This document shows positions 47,151 through 56,474 of a stretch of DNA of 64,000 nucleotides, one piece after another. The translations under genes were made by a program, and so were the position numbers. Positions within the stretch are counted from its first letter, which is position 1; each line of letters opens with the position of its first letter. The stretch is from contig MKUZ01000018.1 in assembly GCA_001899065.1 (NCBI GenBank), forward strand, positions 216,840 to 280,839. Reading direction: 5' to 3'. The notes below the pieces were generated by a model that was given only the letters and a program-made list of their open reading frames with translations, was not told the origin of the DNA and did not search any database. Source of the stretch: Devosia sp. 66-22. Lineage in GTDB: Bacteria; Pseudomonadota; Alphaproteobacteria; Rhizobiales; Devosiaceae.

Positions 47151-47948
47151 ATGAGTTCCAGTTCCCCATCGGGCCGTCTCGACGGCAGCGTCGCGGTCGT
47201 GACCGGCGCGGCGCGCGGCATCGGCGAGGCCATCGCGGCCCGTCTCGCAGCGGAGGGGGCGGCGGTCTATCTCGCCGACATCGATGGCGACATGGCCGCG
47301 GAAGCGGCCAGCCGGCTGTCGCAGTCGGGCGCGCGCGCCAGCGGCGTCAAGACCGACATCACCAGCGAAGCGAGCATTGCCGAGCTGCGCAGGCTGATCG
47401 AGGGCGAGCACGGCCGCCTCGATATCCTCGTCAACAATGCTGCCATCCTCGATGCCACGCCGCTGCGCGACCTGACGCGCCAGCGCTTCGACCTCGTGCA
47501 GCAGGTCAACCAGAACGGCGCGCTGTGGACGACGATGGGGCTGGTCGGCCTGCTCAAGGCTTCGGGCCGGGGCAGGGTGGTCAATATCGCCTCGATCCAG
47601 GGCGTCCGCGCCGCGCCCGAAACGCTGGCCTATGCCACCGCCAAGGGTGGCGTCGTCAACATGACGCGGGCGCTCGCCGTCGACCTTGCGACCGACGGCA
47701 TCCTGGTCAACTGCATCTGTCCGGGCTTTGTCGATACGCGCATGGCGCTGCTGCCCGACGGCAGCGGACACGAGCACGAAACCGACTGGTTCAAGGACAT
47801 CTACATCAAGTATGGCCGCATCCCGCTGCGCCGCGCGGCGAAGCCGGAGGACATCGCGGCTGCAACGCTGTTCTTCTGCGGTGACGATTGCCGCTACGTC
47901 ACGGGGCAGTATCTGCTCGTCGACGGCGGCGTGTCGTCGACCTTCTAG
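47151..47948 (+). CDS. Short-chain dehydrogenase/reductase (system B)
   Basis: A 265-residue classical SDR: TGAARGIG at 18-25, NNAAI, catalytic Ser148, Tyr161 and Lys165 in YATAK, and a C-terminal DGG. It probably oxidises a hydroxyl of the sugar-like product made from the substrate of importer B, using NAD(P)+. It starts 11 bases after the regulator gene. Confidence 0.9.
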   Translation: MSSSSPSGRLDGSVAVVTGAARGIGEAIAARLAAEGAAVYLADIDGDMAAEAASRLSQSGARASGVKTDITSEASIAELRRLIEGEHGRLDILVNNAAILDATPLRDLTRQRFDLVQQVNQNGALWTTMGLVGLLKASGRGRVVNIASIQGVRAAPETLAYATAKGGVVNMTRALAVDLATDGILVNCICPGFVDTRMALLPDGSGHEHETDWFKDIYIKYGRIPLRRAAKPEDIAAATLFFCGDDCRYVTGQYLLVDGGVSSTF

Positions 47949-47959
47949 CGGGATCCGCG

Positions 47960-48838
47960 ATGCGTCTCACGGCCGGACCGCTGACCCTCGAGCTTGCTCC
48001 CGAGCTGGGTGGCTCGGTTGCTGCCTTCGAACATGACGGCGTCGCTCTGATGCGGCCGATGAGCCCGCCGGCGGGCAGCGCGCCGCATGCTCTCCATTCG
48101 GGCATGTTCCCGATGCTGCCCTTCGCCAACAGCCTGCGCGACAATCGCTTCGCCATCGACGGGCGGCCATATGAGGTGGCGCCCAACATGGAGGGCGCTC
48201 GCCTCAACTATCACGGCAGCGCCTGGCAGCGTGCGTGGCGCGTCTCGGACGTGGCGCCCGACCGTTGCACGCTGGCGCTTGACGAGGTCGAGGAAGCTGC
48301 TGGGTATCGCTTCTCCGCCACGCAGCGCTTCGTCCTTTCGAACGACCGTCTCGAGGTCACGATCGCCGTCACCAATCGTTCGGCCCAGCACATGCCGTTC
48401 GGGCTGGGCCTCCACCCGTGGTTCCCGCGTTATGGCGATGCGCGGGCGATGTTTTCGGCAACTCAGGCGTTGCTCGAGGACGCCGATTTCCAGGCGCTGG
48501 AGCTTGCGCCCATTGCTTCCGAGCAGGACTACGCAACCGGTCGCGAGCCGCCGCGTGCCTTTCAGAACCGATGCTATGCCGGCTGGAACGGACACGCCCG
48601 GATCGACTGGCCGTCGCGCCGACTCGCCCTCACGATCGACGCCGATCCGCTGTTCGGGCACCTGATGCTTCACGTCCCGGCGCACGATCTCGAGACCTTC
48701 TGCCTCGAGCCGCAGAGCAATCGCACCAGTGCGTTCGACGGCGTCGAGACCGGCACTCCCGCTCCCGGCGTTCACCTGCTCGCGCCGGGCGAGGCGGTGG
48801 GTGGCCGTGTGGCCTTTATGGTCCACGCAACGGCTTAA
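47960..48838 (+). CDS. Aldose 1-epimerase family protein
   Basis: A 292-residue galactose-mutarotase-like beta-sandwich protein. The catalytic His lies in GLGLHPWFPR, and the catalytic Glu in the late TFCLEPQSN. It equilibrates alpha and beta anomers of a free sugar. Its presence at the end of operon B argues that a reducing sugar is set free inside the cell from the imported compound. It starts 11 bases after the SDR stop. Confidence 0.88.
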   Translation: MRLTAGPLTLELAPELGGSVAAFEHDGVALMRPMSPPAGSAPHALHSGMFPMLPFANSLRDNRFAIDGRPYEVAPNMEGARLNYHGSAWQRAWRVSDVAPDRCTLALDEVEEAAGYRFSATQRFVLSNDRLEVTIAVTNRSAQHMPFGLGLHPWFPRYGDARAMFSATQALLEDADFQALELAPIASEQDYATGREPPRAFQNRCYAGWNGHARIDWPSRRLALTIDADPLFGHLMLHVPAHDLETFCLEPQSNRTSAFDGVETGTPAPGVHLLAPGEAVGGRVAFMVHATA

Positions 48839-48895
48839 GCCGCGGCCGCATGCGACTGCAGGTGGACGCTGATTTTCCGCCTGTTCACACCATCA

Positions 48896-48907
48896 TATAC
48901 GGTATAC
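48896..48907 (+). promoter_or_regulatory. GGTATAC-type palindrome upstream of operon C
   Basis: TATAC G GTATA is a perfect odd palindrome (48896-48906), and ACGGTATAC (48899-48907) is identical to the first nine bases of the importer B operator. It lies about 40 bases upstream of the TTGACA box of operon C. Confidence 0.5.
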
Positions 48908-48947
48908 TAATTTCTAGGTCCGACCTGACGACTCTGTCAGTGGGCGA

Positions 48948-48973
48948 TTGACAGTCTGCATATGGTATACAAT
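48948..48973 (+). promoter_or_regulatory. Promoter of operon C with a second GTATAC site
   Basis: TTGACA at 48948-48953 is a consensus -35 box. ATGGTATACAAT (48962-48973) matches ACGGTATACCGT at nine of 12 positions and overlaps the expected spacer/-10 region; AATCAT at spacer 17 is the best -10. AGGGGGAGAC before the gene at 48997 is a good ribosome site. Confidence 0.55.
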
Positions 48974-48996
48974 CATACGTTCGAGGGGGAGACGAG

Positions 48997-50040
48997 ATGG
49001 CGCCGCTGCAAGTCGAAAAATCCAGGATTTCCAATCCGATAGACTTCGACAAGGACGGTCGCCGGGCAGGCTATCTGCGGGCGCCCTTGTCGCGGAACAC
49101 CTCGGGCTGGGGCGTGGTCGAGATTCCGATCATCTCGGTCAAGAACGGCAAGGGGCCGACCGTGCTGCTGACGGGCGGCATCCATGGCGACGAGTATGAG
49201 GGGCCGATCGCGATCTCGCGGCTCGCCCGCACGCTCGACCCGGCAAAGGTGCAGGGCAGGGTGATCATGATCCCCGCCTACAACATCCCCGCCGTGCTCA
49301 ACGACACGCGGCTGAGCCCGGTCGACAACCGCGACATCAACCGCTGCTTCCCGGGAAATCCCAGGGGCACCTTCTCGGAGATGCTGGCGCATTTCCTCGA
49401 TGGCTACGTGCTGCCTCATGCCGATGTCTCGGTCGACCTGCACACCGCCGGCCATTCCATGGAGTCGGCGCTGTCGACCAACATGCACTACGTGCCCGAC
49501 GAGGCCATCCGGCAGAAGACGATGGCCACGGCGGCCGCGTTTGGAACGCCGTTCAACACGGTGTTCTGGGGCGTGGACGAGGGCGCGACCTTCACCTCCT
49601 GCGTCGAGCGCCGCGGCATCGTCTCGATCGGCACGGAGCTGGGCGGCTGGGGCCGTGTCAATGTCGAGGGAGTGCGGCTCGCCCGCCGCGGCATCGACAA
49701 TGTACTCAAGCACTGGGGTGTTATCGAGGGCACGCCCGATACCACCCAGCGCGACGGCAGCCCGGCCACCCGTCACATGATGGTGCGCGATCCGGCGTCC
49801 TACAGCTTTGCGCCGGCCAATGGCCTGTTCGAGCCCGTCAATGTCGCGGGCGAGGCGGTCAGGGCCGGCTCGCCGGCCGGCTGGCTGCACTTCGTCGAGG
49901 ATATCGACCGCGACCCGATCCAGATCAATCACCAGCGCGACGGCGTCATCTGGATGGCCGCCGGCCCCGGCCGCGTTACCCGCGGCGACGTCGTGGCCGT
50001 GGTGATGCAGGGCTATGACGACAAACTGGCCGCGGGCTGA
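48997..50040 (+). CDS. Succinylglutamate desuccinylase/aspartoacylase family deacylase (DoeB-like)
   Basis: A 347-residue zinc carboxypeptidase-fold enzyme. The metal ligands are His63 and Glu66 in GGIHGDEYEG and His149 in DLHTAGH; Arg116 in DINRCFPGN binds the substrate carboxylate, and Glu214 in IGTELGG is the general base. The closest family I recognise is DoeB, N-acetyl-diaminobutyrate deacetylase, but no ectoine genes are present. It therefore more likely hydrolyses another N-acyl amino compound. First gene of operon C. Confidence 0.88.
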   Translation: MAPLQVEKSRISNPIDFDKDGRRAGYLRAPLSRNTSGWGVVEIPIISVKNGKGPTVLLTGGIHGDEYEGPIAISRLARTLDPAKVQGRVIMIPAYNIPAVLNDTRLSPVDNRDINRCFPGNPRGTFSEMLAHFLDGYVLPHADVSVDLHTAGHSMESALSTNMHYVPDEAIRQKTMATAAAFGTPFNTVFWGVDEGATFTSCVERRGIVSIGTELGGWGRVNVEGVRLARRGIDNVLKHWGVIEGTPDTTQRDGSPATRHMMVRDPASYSFAPANGLFEPVNVAGEAVRAGSPAGWLHFVEDIDRDPIQINHQRDGVIWMAAGPGRVTRGDVVAVVMQGYDDKLAAG

Positions 50041-50054
50041 AGGGACATAAACGC

Positions 50055-51542
50055 ATGCGCATTCTGATCGCCGAGTGCACGCAGGAGATTTCCTCCTTCA
50101 ATCCGCTGCAGTCGCAGTATGAGGACTATGCGTTCGAGCGCGGCGACGTGCTGGTGCGCCACCGCGGCATGAACACGCATCTGGGCGGGGCGCTGTCGGT
50201 CTTCGACAAGCGCGACGATGCCGAGCTGGTGTGGACCATGGCCGCGCGCGCGCCGAGCGCCGGCATCCTCTCGGCCGACGGCTGGGCGAGGCTCAAGGAC
50301 GATCTGCTGTCCACGATCCTGCCGCATGCCGGCAAGGTCGACGCGATCTACTTCTCGCTGCATGGCGCGATGGGCGCCGTCGGCGAACCCGACCCCGAAG
50401 GCGCGCTGCTCGAAGCGGTGCGCGGCGCGTTCGGCGACCTGCCGCTCGTCATATCGCTCGATCTGCACGGCATCCTCACCGACCGCATGCTGCGGCAGGT
50501 CGATGGCCTCACCATCTACCAGACCTATCCGCATGTGGACTTCGCCGACACCGGCGCGCGGGCAGCGCGGCTGCTGCTCGATATCGCCGATCGCGGCCTC
50601 AAGCCGGTGATCGCCCGAGTGACGGTGCCGCTACTGGCGCGCGGCGACGAGTGCATCACCAAGACCGGCTGGTATGGCGACGTGCTGCGCGAGGGCCAGT
50701 TGCTGGAACGCAAGGGGCAGGCGCTCGCTGCCGGCGTCATGATCGGCAATCCGTTCACCGATGCGCCCGAGCTCTGCACCCAGGCGATCGTCGTCGCTGA
50801 ATCCGATGCGGCGTTCGCCCAGCAGGCGGCGACGCATCTCGCGACCCGTATGTGGGAGGGCCGCCAGCGCCTCGTGGGCAAGCTCATTCCGATCGAGTCC
50901 GCGGTCGAGCTGGCCAAGGGCATGCCCGGAACGGTCGCCTTCACCGACGCCGCCGACGCGACCTCGTCGGGCGCGAGCGGGGACTCCAACGTGCTGGTCA
51001 AGGCGCTGCGCGACGGCGGCTACAAGGGCCGCGTCCTCGCCCAGATCGTCGATGCGCCCGCCGCGGCGGCCGCGCACCGCGCCGGCGTCGGTCAGCGCCT
51101 CAAGCTGTCGCTGGGCGGCACCGTCGATGGCGAACGGTTCACACCGATGCCGGTCGAGGTGATGGTCGAGAGCCTGTCGCGCGGCCGCGCCAAACTCGAA
51201 ACCATGGGCCTCCACATCGATGGCGGCCTCACAGCGGTCGTCACCTTCGACAATTTCATCATCGTGGTGCTGAGCAAGCCGGCGTTCCTGATGGACCGTT
51301 CGCTCTACTATTCCAACGGCCTCGATCCGGTCGATTTCGACCTCGTGGTGGTGAAGTCACCCCACACCGAGTTCCAGATGTACGATCTGTGGGTCAGCAA
51401 GAACTTCAACGTCGACGCGCCGGGCTCGACCTCGGCCAACGTCGCGTCGCTGGGTCACACGCTGTGCGCGCGACCGATCTACCCCATCGAACCGGATACG
51501 AACTTCGTTCCAAAACCCACCCTTTACCGCCGGGCCGGCTGA
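50055..51542 (+). CDS. M81 family metallopeptidase (MlrC-like)
   Basis: A 495-residue protein of the MlrC/M81 group. It has an N-terminal DUF1485 domain (ECTQEISSFNPLQSQYEDYAFERGD; SLHGAMGAVGEPDPEGALLE; SLDLHG) and a C-terminal MlrC domain (LGGTVDGERFTPMPVEV). MlrC cleaves the last peptide bond in microcystin degradation, but most homologues act on other amides. It follows the DoeB-like gene by 14 bases, suggesting stepwise amide hydrolysis in one pathway. Confidence 0.9.
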   Translation: MRILIAECTQEISSFNPLQSQYEDYAFERGDVLVRHRGMNTHLGGALSVFDKRDDAELVWTMAARAPSAGILSADGWARLKDDLLSTILPHAGKVDAIYFSLHGAMGAVGEPDPEGALLEAVRGAFGDLPLVISLDLHGILTDRMLRQVDGLTIYQTYPHVDFADTGARAARLLLDIADRGLKPVIARVTVPLLARGDECITKTGWYGDVLREGQLLERKGQALAAGVMIGNPFTDAPELCTQAIVVAESDAAFAQQAATHLATRMWEGRQRLVGKLIPIESAVELAKGMPGTVAFTDAADATSSGASGDSNVLVKALRDGGYKGRVLAQIVDAPAAAAAHRAGVGQRLKLSLGGTVDGERFTPMPVEVMVESLSRGRAKLETMGLHIDGGLTAVVTFDNFIIVVLSKPAFLMDRSLYYSNGLDPVDFDLVVVKSPHTEFQMYDLWVSKNFNVDAPGSTSANVASLGHTLCARPIYPIEPDTNFVPKPTLYRRAG

Positions 51543-51581
51543 CCGCGCCGCTATTCCAGAAAGACAAGGTACGACCGACAA

Positions 51582-52754
51582 ATGAAGATCGATAGTGTTG
51601 ACTTCTTCTACCTCGCCATGCCGGAGGTGACGATCGCCGCCGACGGCAGCCAGGACGCGCTCGTCGTGCGCGTCTCGGCCGGCGGGCATGTCGGTTGGGG
51701 GGAGTGCGAGGCCTCGCCGCTGGCCTCGATCGCCGCGTTCGTGACGCCGATGTCGCATGGTGCCTGCCGTCCGGTCTCGGCGTCGGTTCTGGGCGAGACG
51801 CTTGACGGTCCCGACGATATCCGCCGCATGGCAGCGCTCGTTGCCTACAACAGCATGGACCTGCTGCAAGCGGCGCACACCTGGTCGGGCATCGAGATGG
51901 CGCTGTGGGACCTGCTCGGCCACGCGCGCGGCGAGCCGACCTGGAAGCTGCTCGGCTACGAGCGCGCCTATCCCAAAACGCCCTATGCGTCAGTGCTTTT
52001 CGGCACGACGCCGCAGGAGACACTCGAACGTGCCAGGGGCATTCGCGCCGATGGCTTCCGCGCCGCCAAGTTCGGCTGGGCGCCCTTCGGCGACTCGCTG
52101 CAGGGCGACATCGCCCATCTCGACGCGGCGCGTGAGGGGCTGGGCCAGGAAGCGTTCCTGCTCATCGACGCGGGCCAGATCTTCAACGAAGACGTCGATG
52201 CCGCGGCGCTCCGCCTCGACGCGATGGAGCGCAATCGCGTCACGTTCTTTGAGGAGCCGTTCCACGGGTCGGCCTATCTCGCCTATGGCGAGCTGAGCAA
52301 GCGCGCCAAGACCGTCAAGACCGCCGGTGGCGAAGCCGCGCACAACCGCCACATGGCCGAGCACCTCATCGATTTCGGCGGGGTGGGCTACATCCAGATC
52401 GACTGCGGCCGCATTGGCGGCCTGTGGCCGGCCAAGGAAGTCGCCGACTATGCCGTCAGGAAGGGCGTGACCTACATCAATCACACCTTCACCTCGAACC
52501 TCGCGCTGAGCGCGTCGCTGCAGCCCTTCGCCGGGCTCGAGGATCACTCGATCTGCGAGTACCCGACTTCCCTCAAGCAGGTCGCGGTCGATCTCACGCG
52601 CAACCACATCGTGCGCGACGCCAACGGCCAGATCCATGTGCCGGATGCGCCGGGGCTCGGCATCGAGATCAACCCCGCGGCGCTGACCACCTACAAGGTC
52701 GACGTCGAGATCAAGGTTGGCGGCAAGACGCTCTTCACGACGCCAGCCTACTGA
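51582..52754 (+). CDS. Mandelate racemase-type enolase superfamily enzyme (system C)
   Basis: A 390-residue enzyme with Lys163 (AAKFGWAPFG), metal ligands Asp196 (LIDAG), Glu224/225 (FFEEPF) and Glu251 (AGGEAAH), and the dyad Asp274 (QIDCGRIGG)-His301 (INHTF). It is only a distant relative of the system A enolase-superfamily protein, but has the same active-site plan, including the K-x-GW-x-PFG loop. It likely acts on a hydroxy or sugar acid; the substrate is unknown. Confidence 0.9.
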   Translation: MKIDSVDFFYLAMPEVTIAADGSQDALVVRVSAGGHVGWGECEASPLASIAAFVTPMSHGACRPVSASVLGETLDGPDDIRRMAALVAYNSMDLLQAAHTWSGIEMALWDLLGHARGEPTWKLLGYERAYPKTPYASVLFGTTPQETLERARGIRADGFRAAKFGWAPFGDSLQGDIAHLDAAREGLGQEAFLLIDAGQIFNEDVDAAALRLDAMERNRVTFFEEPFHGSAYLAYGELSKRAKTVKTAGGEAAHNRHMAEHLIDFGGVGYIQIDCGRIGGLWPAKEVADYAVRKGVTYINHTFTSNLALSASLQPFAGLEDHSICEYPTSLKQVAVDLTRNHIVRDANGQIHVPDAPGLGIEINPAALTTYKVDVEIKVGGKTLFTTPAY

Positions 52755-52765
52755 GACGGGAAGCA

Positions 52766-53809
52766 ATGGCGCAGGCTGAAACGATCGACGCGCCCACCCA
52801 GACGAGCCCGCTGCTCGATGTCCGCGGCCTGAGCGTCACGCTCACCCGCGAGGGCAGCGCGGCCGCCCTGGTGGACGACGTTTCGTTCAGCCTCGCGGCC
52901 GGCGAAATCCTCTGCATCGTCGGCGAGTCCGGCTGCGGCAAGACCGTCACCGCGCGCTCGATTATCGGCCTCAACCGCACCGACCCGCGCTTCACCCTCG
53001 GCGGGCGGATCGATTTCGACGGCACCGACCTCCTCTCGCTCAGCGAGACGCAGATGCGGGGCGTCCGCGGCGCGAAGATCGCCATGATCTTCCAGGACCC
53101 CATGACCAGCCTCAATCCGCTGCACCGCATCGGCGCGCAGATCGGCGAGGTCCTGCGCAACCACACCGATCTGGGTTCGCGCGCCATTCGCGAGCGCACG
53201 ATCGAGCTGCTGGCGCAGGTAGGCATTCCCTATCCCGGCAGCCGCATCGACGACTACCCGCACCAGTTCTCGGGCGGCATGCGGCAGCGCGCCATGATCG
53301 CGCTGGCGCTCGCCTGCAGTCCGTCACTGCTGATCGCGGACGAACCGACAACGGCGCTCGACGTCACCACGCAGAAGCAGATCCTGTCGCTGATCGATGG
53401 GCTCCGCCATCAGTACGGCATGGCCGTGGTGCTCATCACGCACGATCTCGGCGTCGTTGCCGGCATCGCCGACCGCGTGATGGTCATGTACGCCGGCCAG
53501 TGCGTCGAAGCCGGTGCGGTGCGTGACGTGTTCCGCGCGCCGCAGCATCCCTATACCGCGGGCCTGCTTGCCTCGATCCCGGCCGCCAACCGCGTCCGCA
53601 CGCCGCGGCTGCCCTCGATCAAGGGAGCGCCGCCGGTGCTCACCGAGGGACGTCCGGCCGGCTGTGCGTTCCGTCCGCGCTGCGAGCACGCCTTCGGCGC
53701 CTGTGTCGAGCGGCCCGGTCTTGAGGGCGTCGACCATCTCCACCGCTGCTGGCTCCCCGAGGCCGCCCGCGCCCATCTCGCGGTCGAGGCGGGGAGGGTG
53801 CCGGCATGA
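52766..53809 (+). CDS. Importer C: DppD/OppD-type ATP-binding protein
   Basis: A 347-residue ABC ATPase with Walker A GESGCGKT at 53-60, [12 protein letters not shown], signature FSGGMRQR, Walker [13 protein letters not shown] and the C-terminal cysteine region [14 protein letters not shown]. It begins 11 bases after the enolase-superfamily gene and overlaps its partner as ATGA. Confidence 0.92.
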   Translation: MAQAETIDAPTQTSPLLDVRGLSVTLTREGSAAALVDDVSFSLAAGEILCIVGESGCGKTVTARSIIGLNRTDPRFTLGGRIDFDGTDLLSLSETQMRGVRGAKIAMIFQDPMTSLNPLHRIGAQIGEVLRNHTDLGSRAIRERTIELLAQVGIPYPGSRIDDYPHQFSGGMRQRAMIALALACSPSLLIADEPTTALDVTTQKQILSLIDGLRHQYGMAVVLITHDLGVVAGIADRVMVMYAGQCVEAGAVRDVFRAPQHPYTAGLLASIPAANRVRTPRLPSIKGAPPVLTEGRPAGCAFRPRCEHAFGACVERPGLEGVDHLHRCWLPEAARAHLAVEAGRVPA

Positions 53810-54792
53810 GTGCGCCCGCGCTGGTCCAGGTCGATGGGCTCAAGAAGGTGTTCGCCTCGCGCAGCCCGTTCGGCCGCGCGCGCCGGGTCTATGCGGTCGA
53901 TGACGTTTCCTTCGATGTCGCCGCCGGCGAGACTTTCGGCCTTGTCGGCGAGTCCGGCTGCGGCAAGTCGACCCTGGCGCGCTGCATCGTGCGGCTGCTC
54001 GAGCCCAGCGAGGGCGCGGTGCGCTTCGACGGCACCGACATCGCCCATGCCAGCATGCGCAGCCTGCGCCCGCTGCGCCGCGACATCCAGCTCGTGTTCC
54101 AGGATCCGTTTGCGAGCCTCAATCCGCGCAAGCGCGTCGGGGCGATTCTGGAGGAAGCGTTTCGCCTGCACGGGATCGGGGCCGATCGCGCCGAGCGCCG
54201 CAAACGCGTCGCCGAACTGCTGGGCAAGGTCGGGCTCGCGCCCAGCTTCGCGGAGCGACTGCCGAGCGAGCTGTCGGGTGGGCAGCGCCAGCGCGTCGGC
54301 ATCGCCCGCGCCCTCGCGCTCAATCCGCGGCTCGTCGTCGCCGACGAGCCCGTCTCGGCGCTCGACGTTTCGGTGCAGGCCGAGATCCTCAACCTGCTGA
54401 AGGATCTGCAGGCCGAACTGGGCCTCACCATGATCTTCATCTCGCACGATCTGGGCGTGATCCGTCACGTCTCCGACCGTATCGGCGTGATGTATCTGGG
54501 CAAGCTGGTGGAGCTCGCGCCCGCCGATGCCTTCTACGAGATGCCGCTGCATCCCTATTCGGACGCGCTGCTGTCGGCCATTCCGTTGCCCGATCCCGAT
54601 GCGCAGCGCCGGAACGTCGTTCTCGAGGGCGACGTCCCCAGCCCGCTCGCGCCGCCGTCCGGCTGCCGCTTCCACACCCGCTGCCCGCGCGCGCAAAGCC
54701 GCTGCGCCAGCGAGGAGCCACAATTCAGGCCGTACGGCCAGGACCGCAAGGTCGCCTGTCACTACCCGCTCGATCAACCCGAGCCGGCCTGA
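53806..54792 (+). CDS. Importer C: DppF/OppF-type ATP-binding protein
   Basis: A 328-residue ABC ATPase with Walker A GESGCGKS at 48-55, [12 protein letters not shown], signature LSGGQRQRV, Walker [13 protein letters not shown] and the C-terminal [13 protein letters not shown] region. In this operon the ATPase genes precede the receptor and permease genes, the reverse of system B. Confidence 0.93.
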   Translation: MSAPALVQVDGLKKVFASRSPFGRARRVYAVDDVSFDVAAGETFGLVGESGCGKSTLARCIVRLLEPSEGAVRFDGTDIAHASMRSLRPLRRDIQLVFQDPFASLNPRKRVGAILEEAFRLHGIGADRAERRKRVAELLGKVGLAPSFAERLPSELSGGQRQRVGIARALALNPRLVVADEPVSALDVSVQAEILNLLKDLQAELGLTMIFISHDLGVIRHVSDRIGVMYLGKLVELAPADAFYEMPLHPYSDALLSAIPLPDPDAQRRNVVLEGDVPSPLAPPSGCRFHTRCPRAQSRCASEEPQFRPYGQDRKVACHYPLDQPEPA

Positions 54793-54861
54793 CAGGCATC
54801 CGCGCAGCCCTGGCTGTGCTGCCTGATTTCGAGACGATGAACGTTCAAAAGGGAGACAGAG

Positions 54862-56412
54862 ATGAACGGTCGTGAGGGTTGGGGGCGTATGAATCGCGCC
54901 GAGTTCCTGAGACTATTAGGAGGTGCCGCGGCAGCCGCCGCGGTTGCAGGCCCGTTCGGCATGGCGGGTTCCGCGCTTGCCCAGGCGGGCGGCGATCTCG
55001 TCGTCGGCATTTCGAGCGACATCAGCACGCTCGATCCGCAGATGTCGCCGATCGACGTCTTCCGTCACACCATCCGCTCGACAGTGTTCGAGGCGCTGGT
55101 GTTCATCAATCCCGATACGCTGCAGGCGGACCCGCTGCTCGCCGACAGCTGGGAGATTTCGGCGGACGGTCTCACCGTCACCTTCAAGCTGAAGTCGGGC
55201 GTCACCTGGCACAATGGCTCGCCGTTCACGGCGGCCGACGTCGTCTATTCGATCAAGCGCGTGCAGGATACCGCCACCGGCAGCCCGTTCGCGCCGCAGC
55301 TCGTGGCCGTGTCGGGCGTCGAGGCGACGGACGACCAGACCGTCGTTCTGACGCTGGCCAACACCGTGCCGGGCATCCTCGCCAATCTCGCGGTCATCCA
55401 GATCGTCAATGAGGCGAGCATCGGCAGCATCGCGACGGCCCCCGTGGGCACGGGCCCGTTCAAGTTCGTCAACTGGGCGCCCGGCGATCACATCCGCGTC
55501 GAGGCCTATGCCGAACATCGCAACGCCCCCAAGGTCGGTGCCATCGAATGGCGTATCGTGCCGGACTCGCAGGCCCGCCTCGCCGGACTCCAGGACGGCA
55601 CGCTGCACATGGTGGCGCTCGTTGAGGGCAAGGACGTCGTGCAGGCCCAAGCGGCCGGCATCGGCATCATCCAGACCAAGCCCTACATTCTCTACGAGAA
55701 CTTCAACATCAACACCAAGCGCGCGCCCTTCGACGACAAGCGCGTGCGCCAGGCGCTGGCCCATGCGTTCGACCGCGAAGGCTACGCCAAGACGATCTGG
55801 TTCGGCTTTGCCCGTCCCACCATCAACCCGGTGCCGCCGGAGATGGCGACCTATCTGCCGGACTCGGCGTCGCAATATCCGTTCGACCTCGACAAGGCCT
55901 CGGCGCTTCTTGCCGAAGCGGGGTTCACCAAGGACAACCCGCTGACCATGGAGATCCTCACCATCCAGGGCTTCGACACGCTCAAGTCGATGGCCCTGCT
56001 GCTGCAGGACACGCTCAACCGGATTGGCCACAAGGTGACGGTGCGCGAGCTCGAAGTGACGGTGTGGATCGACCGTATCCTCACCAAGCCGGACTACGAC
56101 ATCACCACCGACAACTTCAACACCGGCCCGGAAGATGCGGCGAGCATGTTCAACTCGCCCAACCTCGCGCCGGCGTCCAACGTCAACCAGTGGAACCCGC
56201 CCGGTTACGCCGATCTGGTTGCCGCTGCCGCGTCCGAGAGCGACGAGGCCAAGCGCATCGCGCTCTATCAACAGCTCCAGACGCTCATCCTCGATGAGAT
56301 GCCGCAGATCACCATCAACCATCTGCCGCTGTTCTTCCTCGGCAACGAGGCGTCGAGCGCGCTGGTGATCGGGCCGAGCGGTATCGACGACTACACCAAG
56401 ATCGCGCTCTGA
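54862..56412 (+). CDS. Importer C: periplasmic substrate-binding protein (SBP family 5)
   Basis: A 516-residue solute receptor. The signal peptide (NRAEFLRLLGGAAAAAAVAG...ALA-Q, cleavage near residue 40) looks Tat-like in spacing but has only one arginine of the pair, so export is by Sec or a relaxed Tat signal. The core VTFKLKSGVTWHNGSPFTAADVVYSIKRV is typical. AGGGAG precedes ATG 54862; an internal ATG nine codons later is possible. Confidence 0.91.
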   Translation: MNGREGWGRMNRAEFLRLLGGAAAAAAVAGPFGMAGSALAQAGGDLVVGISSDISTLDPQMSPIDVFRHTIRSTVFEALVFINPDTLQADPLLADSWEISADGLTVTFKLKSGVTWHNGSPFTAADVVYSIKRVQDTATGSPFAPQLVAVSGVEATDDQTVVLTLANTVPGILANLAVIQIVNEASIGSIATAPVGTGPFKFVNWAPGDHIRVEAYAEHRNAPKVGAIEWRIVPDSQARLAGLQDGTLHMVALVEGKDVVQAQAAGIGIIQTKPYILYENFNINTKRAPFDDKRVRQALAHAFDREGYAKTIWFGFARPTINPVPPEMATYLPDSASQYPFDLDKASALLAEAGFTKDNPLTMEILTIQGFDTLKSMALLLQDTLNRIGHKVTVRELEVTVWIDRILTKPDYDITTDNFNTGPEDAASMFNSPNLAPASNVNQWNPPGYADLVAAAASESDEAKRIALYQQLQTLILDEMPQITINHLPLFFLGNEASSALVIGPSGIDDYTKIAL

Positions 56413-56435
56413 CGGGTTCGGGGCAATCGACCATG

Positions 56436-56459
56436 CCGGCGGCGGGAAACCGCCGCCGG
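56436..56459 (+). terminator. Intercistronic hairpin after binding protein C
   Basis: A perfect 10-bp stem CCGGCGGCGG / CCGCCGCCGG closed by a GAAA (GNRA-type) tetraloop. It sits in the 62-base receptor-permease gap, with no T-run after it. An mRNA-stabilising element is more likely than a terminator. Confidence 0.55.
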
Positions 56460-56474
56460 ATTCGGGGGTAGGCA

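Noticed and set aside
48997-50040. Ectoine degradation locus, because of the DoeB-like protein
   Set aside because: No doeA, doeC, doeD, ectoine uptake or ectABC genes are nearby, so only the fold and general deacylase chemistry are claimed.
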